This document shows positions 1-4,105 of a stretch of 5,115 nucleotides of DNA, in pieces. Both the position numbers and the translations under genes were made by a program. Position 1 is the first letter of the stretch. The number at the start of each line of letters is the position of its first letter. This DNA is from an uncultured Burkholderiaceae bacterium (GTDB lineage Bacteria > Pseudomonadota > Gammaproteobacteria > Burkholderiales > Burkholderiaceae), in the NCBI GenBank assembly GCA_937862845.1, contig CALMCK010000204.1, positions 1-5,115 on the forward strand, given 5' to 3'. The notes beneath the pieces are model-generated. The model was given only the letters and a program-made list of their open reading frames with translations. It had not been told where the DNA came from and did not search any database.

Positions 1-570
1 TTCTGCGCCATGACGTTGAGTCAACCATTTTTGAGTCAAATACCCCAATAACAATGGCACGAAGACAATCATCACAATTTGTACAAACACATCAAACAAA
101 GGCACTTCGATCACTGCACCCAAAAGGCCAGATAAGTACAAAGGCGTGAGTAAAGAGCCAAGGATTAAGCCGTCCACTGTCATTTTGACTGCCGCAGGTA
201 CATTACCCTTGGCAAAACCCGTCCATGAAATCGTCATCCCTGAAGTCGGGAGCAGACAGACCAACAAGAGACCCAAACGCATCAACGGCTGATCGCTAAA
301 AAACAACGAGCCCATGGCATAACCCAACGCCGGTACCAAGATAAAATTCATCAAGATCGCAACCCATTGAACGCGTGCGCCACTTTTTTTAAACAGCTCT
401 TTCATATTCATTGCGACCATCATCGGGTAAACCATGAGGAATGTGAGCGGTAGAATGAAAAACTTTAAAAAGCCTGACTGAACATAATATCCAAACCCCA
501 AGCCGATCAGCATAGACAGCGGAATACTCCACGTTAAGTTTTTTTGTAACCATATGATGGCACGCCACAT
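1..570 (-). CDS. SBF/ACR3-like membrane transporter (bile acid:sodium symporter / arsenical-resistance permease superfamily), partial
   Basis: Reading leftwards from ATG at 570, the frame stays open for 190 codons to the window edge, so the C-terminal part (family members are about 300-350 aa) is missing. The protein is almost entirely hydrophobic, with about five membrane segments visible near residues 12-31, 35-54, 67-91, 97-117 and 133-152, and another starting near 160. The start MWRAIIWLQKNLTWSIP, the conserved PLTFLMVYPMM stretch (41-51) and the LLPTSGMTISWTGFAKGN block (106-123) resemble SBF-fold transporters annotated as arsenic resistance proteins. The block has C105 just before it, but it is not the canonical ACR3 cysteine motif, so arsenite as substrate is doubtful; an organic anion or sulfur compound is equally possible. 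AAGGA at 576-580 lies 5 nt before the start. The gene begins 28 nt after the DUF6858 gene on the same strand, which suggests co-transcription and possibly a shared function. Confidence 0.8.
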   Translation of the reverse strand, partial: MWRAIIWLQKNLTWSIPLSMLIGLGFGYYVQSGFLKFFILPLTFLMVYPMMVAMNMKELFKKSGARVQWVAILMNFILVPALGYAMGSLFFSDQPLMRLGLLLVCLLPTSGMTISWTGFAKGNVPAAVKMTVDGLILGSLLTPLYLSGLLGAVIEVPLFDVFVQIVMIVFVPLLLGYLTQKWLTQRHGAE

Positions 571-598
571 AAGAATCCTTTGTTATTTGTAATCTAAA

Positions 599-988
599 TC
601 AAGTGTTGCGCAAACCCAAAGCCCATGATTGCATTGCATCATTGGCAGGTTTCATTGGCGCATCCATAAATGTAATCGAAAACCTATCGGTAAACTCGGT
701 GATGCCGATTGATCGTGGACGCACCGCCATCACATGTGCATTCGGCAACGCATGGCCAAAACAAAAAATCACATTAAATGCATTTAAAATGTTCTCTGCT
801 ATCTCACCGCCGATTGCTTTTGTATGGGCGAAATGATTGAAAGTTGCAATATAAACCGCTTTGTCGGCCGCATGAATATGTGCCTCAAAGTAGGCCACGA
901 CAGCAGCGGTGTCAAGGCAAGTGGTTTCAGATTTCATCACCAAAACTTCGCTGATGGGGTATTTTTCTTGAAAATGATGCTGTTTCAT
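599..988 (-). CDS. DUF6858-type small conserved protein, function unknown
   Basis: A 129-residue protein without signal peptide or membrane segments, so probably cytosolic. It resembles from memory a family (DUF6858) of 120-130 aa proteins that begin MKQ..FQEKYPI and share a KSET motif (here 19-22), a DH/NHFAHTK-like motif (NHFAHTKAIGGEI, 51-63), the IFCFGHALPN block (about 74-83), and VRPRSIGITE (about 89-98), followed by a FxDAP(M)xPAN(D/E)AM..W segment near the C terminus. All of these blocks are present in order and the length matches, so the gene looks intact. The start is supported by AAAGGA at 994-999, 5 nt upstream. No catalytic function is known to me. The conserved His, Cys and Arg residues could form a ligand or metal site, but that is speculation. 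It is followed after 28 nt by the SBF-type transporter gene, which makes a two-gene operon likely. Confidence 0.8.
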   Translation of the reverse strand: MKQHHFQEKYPISEVLVMKSETTCLDTAAVVAYFEAHIHAADKAVYIATFNHFAHTKAIGGEIAENILNAFNVIFCFGHALPNAHVMAVRPRSIGITEFTDRFSITFMDAPMKPANDAMQSWALGLRNT

Positions 989-1107
989 ATACGTCCTTTA
1001 TTTATTGATATAGAGTTAAAAACTAAAAAACACGCCCGAATTAGTACACCATCCCCATGTCCTGATTCAATGCTATGAAGCGTTAGTAAAATACAAAGAT
1101 GTTTGTT

Positions 1108-1530
1108 TTATGGTGCAGCTGGCTTGGATAAAACCAACATCTGCGCAAACTGTTCTGGTGTCAATACTTCACGCCAGTGATCTGCGCAGTTTGAACGCGC
1201 TTGAATCAGTTTCTCTTCTGTTTGTCCAATTTTTTTTGCAAGCTGTTTGCGCTTGGCAACATCATCGCCGTTGGCAATCATCACACGCATTTGTGCCCGC
1301 AGTTCAACGGCTTTGTCTTCTAAAGCCATGCGTTGAGGAGGAGACGTGGCCAGCCATTCTTTAAGTTGCTGACGCTGGGTTTCGTTGAGATTTAAAGCGT
1401 CAGCATGCTTGTTCACCACAATTGTATAAGTCACGATGGGTTTAGAGAGCTCATTTATATCGCGATCGGCCGCATGGGATGACAGCGTCACAGGCAGTAA
1501 AAAAGCCGACAAGAACATAGTTTTTTTCAT
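1108..1530 (-). CDS. Spy/CpxP-like periplasmic protein with LTxxQ-type motifs
   Basis: The start at 1530 is preferred over the in-frame ATG at 1554: it has AAAGGAG at 1537-1543 with 6 nt spacing and opens directly with a signal peptide (MKK, hydrophobic core FLSAFLLPVTL, then SSHA|AD, predicted cleavage near residue 20). The 140-residue product is mostly helical and charged after the signal. LNETQ (48-52) and LTPEQ (123-127) match the paired LTxxQ signature of the Spy/CpxP and metal-resistance (CnrX-like) group, whose members are periplasmic chaperones or metal/envelope stress sensors. Between them lies a long amphipathic helix rich in Arg, Lys, Glu and Gln, as in the cradle-shaped Spy fold. 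A single cysteine (C115) and nearby H118 lie before the second motif. Sequence divergence is high, so chaperone versus metal-binding role cannot be decided. It lies 59 nt after the globin gene with no terminator seen between, so a shared transcript is plausible. Confidence 0.7.
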   Translation of the reverse strand: MKKTMFLSAFLLPVTLSSHAADRDINELSKPIVTYTIVVNKHADALNLNETQRQQLKEWLATSPPQRMALEDKAVELRAQMRVMIANGDDVAKRKQLAKKIGQTEEKLIQARSNCADHWREVLTPEQFAQMLVLSKPAAP

Positions 1531-1589
1531 AAAATTCTCCTTTGAGAGTGGCATTCATTAAATTGCAGCATCAGCGCGAGGCTTAACGG

Positions 1590-2111
1590 TTATTGACCCG
1601 CCGTGTCGAATATCCATACACCACCTGTTTGGTAGGTTTGAGCGAGTTGAGATATTTTTTGCAGGCAGGTGTGTGGGCTGGCATGCGTATGTATGGGTGG
1701 TTTGGCGTCGCCTTCTTGTGCGTCGGGCAGGGTGCGCATCCACTCGGCCAGTGCGTAAATAGAAGGCATGCACTCGTGCGCGAGCTCTTTTGACAGGCCG
1801 CACTCATACCAAGCCTGCATAAAACATGCCACCCATTGGTCACGCTCTGTTGTCCCAATCTTGAATGAGGAGTGGCGCGAACGCAATCGTGGATGCCCAT
1901 GTGCTTCTTGATATAACTGAGGGCCGCCTGTCCAGCCACTCAAGAATTGATACAAGCGGTGACTTGCTTCTTGTACCGTGCTTCCATGCACCGTGCGTAG
2001 TTTATGATATTTCGGTTCTAACTCCATTAAGTCATAAAATCGAGTCACCAAATCATGAATTTTTTCTGCGGCACCTATGCGCTCATACAACGTTTTTACT
2101 GCGTTTGTCAT
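1590..2111 (-). CDS. Group II truncated haemoglobin (YjbI/GlbO type) with C-terminal extension
   Basis: A haem protein of the 2-on-2 globin fold, expected in the cytosol, binding O2, NO or sulfide; group II members are linked to NO, peroxide or oxygen handling. Diagnostic residues, placed by comparison with mycobacterial trHbO from memory: Tyr26 (B10) in TRFYDLM, His42 (CD1) in LRTVHG, the SGWTGGPQLY block (58-67), HPRLRSRH (73-80) with His80 as the proximal haem ligand (F8), F83 and I85 in SSFKIG, and Trp93 (G8) in ERDQW. Family members usually end near residue 130, soon after the EWMRTL helix seen here at 123-128. This one continues about 45 residues, beginning with an Asp/Pro-rich linker and IHTHASPHTC (140-149), then ending FDTAGQ. 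The ribosome binding site is weak (GAAAG at best, about 7 nt upstream), unlike its neighbours. It follows the CsoR-type gene after 145 nt. Confidence 0.93.
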   Translation of the reverse strand: MTNAVKTLYERIGAAEKIHDLVTRFYDLMELEPKYHKLRTVHGSTVQEASHRLYQFLSGWTGGPQLYQEAHGHPRLRSRHSSFKIGTTERDQWVACFMQAWYECGLSKELAHECMPSIYALAEWMRTLPDAQEGDAKPPIHTHASPHTCLQKISQLAQTYQTGGVWIFDTAGQ

Positions 2112-2256
2112 TGCAAATCTTTCAATGTTTTGGGTGGTTCAATAATCTCAAGTCTTGTTGTAAAACAGCAGCGCTCATCCGTTGCAAGAGTGTTTCAAAA
2201 ATTCTCAATAACTAAAAGCAGATAAGTGTGGCTTATACGGTCTCTATACGAATGGG

Positions 2257-2502
2257 TTAAGCAAACTTTGCGAGCAGCTCGGCGGCTTGTTCTGCGGGGA
2301 TTTGTTCTTGTTCTATCATGCAGGCGACCATAATGAAAAATGATTTGTCGAGCGCTTTGCGGGCGGCGGCGAGTTGCTGGGCGATTTTTTCGCAGTCGGC
2401 TTCGTCCTGTATCAGGCGCTGTACACCACGCAACTGTCCTTCAACCCGAGCGAGTCGGTCGGTGAGGGCTTTTTTCTTATCGGGCTGGCTGAGCTTTGAC
2501 AT
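2257..2502 (-). CDS. CsoR/CstR-family (DUF156) transcriptional repressor
   Basis: An 81-residue all-helical regulator of the CsoR/RcnR/FrmR/CstR family, which binds GC-rich palindromes as a tetramer and lets go on sensing Cu, Ni/Co, formaldehyde or reactive sulfur. The N-terminal RLARVEGQLRGVQRLI (16-31) is the family DNA-binding helix signature. C37 in ADCEKIAQQL is the conserved first sensor cysteine. The second half of the sensor site is unusual: by my alignment the CsoR His and Cys positions correspond to M62 and E66, while a cysteine sits at C61 (VACMIEQE). It therefore lacks the Cu(I) ligand set Cys-His-Cys and is not a standard copper sensor; a thiol or persulfide sensor using C37 and C61 is an inference. 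AAAGG at 2508-2512 lies 5 nt before the start. The gene is divergent from pmpAB and presumably represses it, and itself, through the 2568-2583 palindrome. Confidence 0.93.
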   Translation of the reverse strand: MSKLSQPDKKKALTDRLARVEGQLRGVQRLIQDEADCEKIAQQLAAARKALDKSFFIMVACMIEQEQIPAEQAAELLAKFA

Positions 2503-2539
2503 GGGTGCCTTTAACTTAATGTGGGTGTTTAAGTGTTTC

Positions 2540-2569
2540 TTGATGTTGAAATAGCACTTGTGTTAATAT
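2540..2569 (+). promoter_or_regulatory. Predicted sigma70 promoter for the pmpAB-type operon
   Basis: TTGATG (2540-2545), an 18-nt spacer and TAATAT (2564-2569) form a plausible rightward promoter. The start would fall near 2576, inside the palindrome, giving a leader of about 78 nt before the pmpA-like start. Its -10 uses almost the same bases as the opposite promoter's -10. Operator position over the start point fits simple repression. Confidence 0.55.
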
Positions 2570-2593
2570 ACCCCATGGGGTATGATGCGTCAA
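2565..2593 (-). promoter_or_regulatory. Predicted sigma70 promoter for the CsoR-type repressor gene
   Basis: On the minus strand TTGACG (2593-2588) is followed by a 17-nt spacer and TATATT (2570-2565), which is close to consensus with ideal spacing. Transcription would start near 2558, giving a leader of about 55 nt. Nearly the whole palindromic operator lies in the spacer and touches the -10, so a bound repressor would block it; this predicts autoregulation. Confidence 0.65.
2568..2583. promoter_or_regulatory. CsoR/CstR-type operator palindrome
   Basis: ATACCCCATGGGGTAT is a perfect 16-bp inverted repeat centred at 2575/2576. Runs of C and G flanked by ATA/TAT, as in TACCCC-N2-GGGGTA, are typical of operators bound by CsoR- and CstR-type tetramers. 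It lies between the repressor gene and the operon it is expected to control, and it overlaps both predicted promoters. Only half-sites were seen elsewhere in the window. Confidence 0.85.
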
Positions 2594-2640
2594 TTGTTTT
2601 TTATGATAATTTTGACGGACGTGTTTGTTGCCGTATTTTT

Positions 2641-2646
2641 AAGGAG
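2641..2646 (+). promoter_or_regulatory. Ribosome binding site that fixes the pmpA-like start
   Basis: AAGGAG ends 7 nt before ATG at 2654. An in-frame ATG pair upstream (2582 and 2585) would add 24 residues but lies on the operator and has no properly spaced site, so 2654 is chosen. Confidence 0.8.
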
Positions 2647-2653
2647 AAGAAAA

Positions 2654-3055
2654 ATGTTTACATTGCCTTTGTTGGGTGGGGCGTTGATTGGTTTGGCAAG
2701 CGCTATATTTCTAGCTGCGCTGGGTCGAGTGGCGGGCATCAGTGGTGTGCTCTCGGGCATATTTTCAGAGTCGTCAGGTCGTGGTTGGCGCGTGGCTTTT
2801 GTGCTGGGCATCGTTTTAGGTGGTGTTTGGGCAGGACGATTTTTTGATGTCAATATCGCGGCGAATCAAGTGTCGTTGCTGTGGTTGGCCATCGCGGGTG
2901 GTTTGGTTGGCTTCGGCACGGTGATGGGCTCTGGCTGCACCAGCGGTCACGGTGTCTGTGGTTTGGCGCGTGGTTCGATGCGCTCGTTGGTGGCGGTGGT
3001 GGTGTTCATCGGTTCAGGTATATTGACAGTCACAGCGATGGGGGTGTTCAAATGA
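2654..3055 (+). CDS. pmpA: YeeE/YedE-family sulfur transport membrane protein, PmpA-like half
   Basis: A 133-residue inner-membrane protein, the N-terminal half of a split YeeE/YedE (DUF395, sulfur transport) transporter; fused relatives such as TsuA import thiosulfate. Four hydrophobic segments can be seen at about 4-23, 47-64, 75-91 and 110-130. The family start LLGGALIGLASAIFLAALGRVAGISG is present (7-31, shown here in part), and GSGCTSGHGVCGLARGS (92-108) is the signature loop: C95 aligns with the cysteine that relays the sulfur compound in TsuA, and C102 is a second conserved cysteine. The last codons overlap the next gene in ATGA, which indicates translational coupling and probably a complex with the PmpB-like subunit. 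A divergent CsoR/CstR-like repressor and palindrome control it. The transported sulfur species is not determined by sequence; the symbol is assigned by similarity and context. Confidence 0.88.
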   Translation: MFTLPLLGGALIGLASAIFLAALGRVAGISGVLSGIFSESSGRGWRVAFVLGIVLGGVWAGRFFDVNIAANQVSLLWLAIAGGLVGFGTVMGSGCTSGHGVCGLARGSMRSLVAVVVFIGSGILTVTAMGVFK

Positions 3056-3507
3056 AACGTTCTTCTTTATGGTTGATGTGGTTGGTGTCTTTCGCGGCGG
3101 GTGTGTTGTTTGCCGTTGGCCTGACTGTTTCTGGTATGACCAATCCTGATAAGGTGCGGGGGTTTTTAAATCTGGCGGGTTTGTTTGATCAGGCGCGATT
3201 CGGCCCATGGCTGCCAGATCTGACGTTTGTGATGCTTGGTGCTGTGATTGTCGCGAGTGTGGCGTATTTTGTATTGCCGCGTCATCTGAGCCGTCCTTGG
3301 TTTGCTGCGACGTTTGCGATTCCCACGCGTGTGGACATCGATAAGCGATTGGTGGGTGGTGCGGTGCTGTTCGGCGTGGGTTGGGGGATTTCGGGTTATT
3401 GCCCAGGCCCTGCGTTGGCGTCTATTTTAAGTGGTGGTGTGGCGGTGGGGGTGTTTTTCATCGCGATGCTCGCGGGTATGTTTTTAGCCAAAAAGGTTTG
3501 GCGATAA
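3052..3507 (+). CDS. pmpB: YeeE/YedE-family sulfur transport membrane protein, PmpB-like half (DUF6691 type)
   Basis: A 151-residue membrane protein that supplies the second half of the split YeeE/YedE transporter. It starts at ATG 3052, overlapping the pmpA-like stop by ATGA; longer in-frame readings starting at 2881 overlap pmpA and are not real. Membrane segments fall near 7-28, 55-75, 99-118 and 122-146. Family motifs are SGMTNPDKVRGFLNLAG (27-43), the short GPWLPDLTFVMLGA stretch, and GWGISGYCPGPAL (110-122), whose C117 corresponds to one of the conserved transport cysteines in the fused proteins. Together with C95 of the first subunit it would make the sulfur-handling pathway through the pore. 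No strong ribosome site precedes it, as expected for a coupled start. The gene is intact and its length is normal for the family. Confidence 0.88.
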   Translation: MKRSSLWLMWLVSFAAGVLFAVGLTVSGMTNPDKVRGFLNLAGLFDQARFGPWLPDLTFVMLGAVIVASVAYFVLPRHLSRPWFAATFAIPTRVDIDKRLVGGAVLFGVGWGISGYCPGPALASILSGGVAVGVFFIAMLAGMFLAKKVWR

Positions 3508-3508
3508 T

Positions 3509-3898
3509 ATGGATTTTAAAGAACTCATACATTGGCTTGAGGAGCAGCGCGGTCAGCCGGGTGGTAACATCACTGTGGTGCAGACATTGCGCAATGCCAT
3601 CATGGCAGCGAGTGTGCTGGCGTCGGCGGCATTGGTGGCGTTGATGGGGGTATTGGCCACCAGCAGTCTGCACCCGCGACTGACGGTGGCGTCGGCCACT
3701 GGGATGTTGGTGTTGAGTTGTTTTTTCTCTTTGCGCACCATTTGGATGCTGGCACTGTTGAGTTTTCAACTGCAACAACTCGACCGCACGGCGCAATACG
3801 TGGGTAAAAAACTGGGTCATGCGTTGCTGTTTATTCGCGTCTCGGCTGTGTTTTTGTTTCTTGCATTGAGCGCAGCGGCTTACGGACTCTTTATGTAA
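3509..3898 (+). CDS. Small integral membrane protein, possibly DUF599-like
   Basis: A 129-residue protein starting 1 nt after the pmpB-like stop (TAA then T then ATG), so it is the third gene of the same operon. A short soluble N-terminal part (MDFKELIHWLEEQRGQPGG) precedes three hydrophobic segments at about 30-50, 61-87 and 105-128. The QTLRNAIMAASVLASAALVAL stretch around 25-45 recalls DUF599 membrane proteins, which are normally over 200 aa, so this would be a short relative; I am not certain of the family. There is one cysteine (about C72) in the second membrane segment. No enzyme motif is visible. Context suggests an accessory of the sulfur transporter or a passenger in the operon. An alternative is a longer family protein cut down, but there is no sign of frameshift in the flanking sequence. 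AAAAGG about 12 nt before the start is a weak ribosome site. Confidence 0.75.
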   Translation: MDFKELIHWLEEQRGQPGGNITVVQTLRNAIMAASVLASAALVALMGVLATSSLHPRLTVASATGMLVLSCFFSLRTIWMLALLSFQLQQLDRTAQYVGKKLGHALLFIRVSAVFLFLALSAAAYGLFM

Positions 3899-3932
3899 CA
3901 CCGTGTTGGGCAACATCGATGGCAGGGCAAAC

Positions 3933-3960
3933 AATGGCACAGCAATGTGCCATTTTTATT
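3933..3960 (+). terminator. Intrinsic terminator after the pmpAB operon
   Basis: ATGGCACA (3934-3941), a GCAA tetraloop and TGTGCCAT (3946-3953) make a perfect 8-bp hairpin, extendable by one A-T pair, followed by TTTTTATTTAT. It lies 35 nt after the last stop codon. It separates the operon from metY. Confidence 0.9.
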
Positions 3961-3966
3961 TATGGC

Positions 3967-3995
3967 TTTACAGGTTATGCAAAACCCACTATAAT
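3967..3995 (+). promoter_or_regulatory. Predicted sigma70 promoter of metY
   Basis: TTTACA (3967-3972), a 17-nt spacer and a perfect TATAAT (3990-3995) form the best promoter in the window. The start would be near 4002, leaving a leader of about 104 nt before metY. Confidence 0.8.
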
Positions 3996-4001
3996 TTCAC
4001 A

Positions 4002-4105
4002 CGGGCTGGTGGCGAAAACCAGCGTTTAGGAAGTGCGCAAAAAGTAGGTTTTTACTTTTTCCGAATGTCCTTTAAAGTCTATTCATCAAAAAAACAGGAG
4101 ACACA
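4002..4105 (+). promoter_or_regulatory. Structured 5' leader of metY, candidate cis-regulatory RNA
   Basis: The leader between the predicted start point and metY holds two perfect inverted repeats. The first is GCTGGT (4005-4010), loop GGCGAAA, ACCAGC (4018-4023). The second is AAAAAGTA (4039-4046), loop GGTTTT, TACTTTTT (4053-4060). The second loop (4047-4052) is exactly complementary to AAAACC at 4015-4020, which forms part of the first hairpin's loop and 3' arm. This allows a pseudoknot-like or alternative pairing. A metY leader is a known place for SAM-responsive control, but I do not see the signature cores of SAM-I, SAM-II or SAH riboswitches. The metY ribosome site AGGAG is at 4096-4100, 5 nt before the start, and is not obviously sequestered by these hairpins. 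Confidence 0.4.

Noticed and set aside
955..961. GGGGTAT half-site of the operator type inside the DUF6858 gene; a similar ATACCCC lies near 41-47
   Set aside because: Single half-sites inside coding sequence without the opposing arm; expected by chance.
1005..1018. TTGATATAGAGTTA upstream of the DUF6858 gene, resembling an FNR/CRP-type box
   Set aside because: Only the left half matches TTGAT-N4-ATCAA; the right half agrees at two of five positions, which is chance level in A-T-rich sequence.
1045..1060. CATCCCCATGTCC-like stretch that recalls the left half of the CsoR-type operator
   Set aside because: Only the CCCCATG core matches; the right half lacks GGGG, so it is not a palindrome.
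1558..1939. Two long leftward open frames overlapping the globin gene
   Set aside because: Both are shadows of the globin frame: no ribosome site, arginine- or threonine-rich compositions and no family resemblance, while the globin frame has all haem-pocket residues.
2109..2127. CATTG-N9-CAATG inverted repeat overlapping the globin start codon, considered as a translational operator or NO-responsive site
   Set aside because: Five-base arms are short, and the sequence does not fit the NsrR or FNR consensus.
2222..2236. ATAAG-TGTGG-CTTAT inverted repeat just after the repressor gene, considered as its terminator
   Set aside because: A 5-bp A-T-rich stem with no T-tract on the minus strand; too weak to call.
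2881..3051. Longer reading of the PmpB-like frame beginning at 2881
   Set aside because: The added 57 residues overlap the PmpA-like gene and are rich in Trp, Gly and His with no family match; ATG at 3052 gives the family N terminus and the ATGA overlap.
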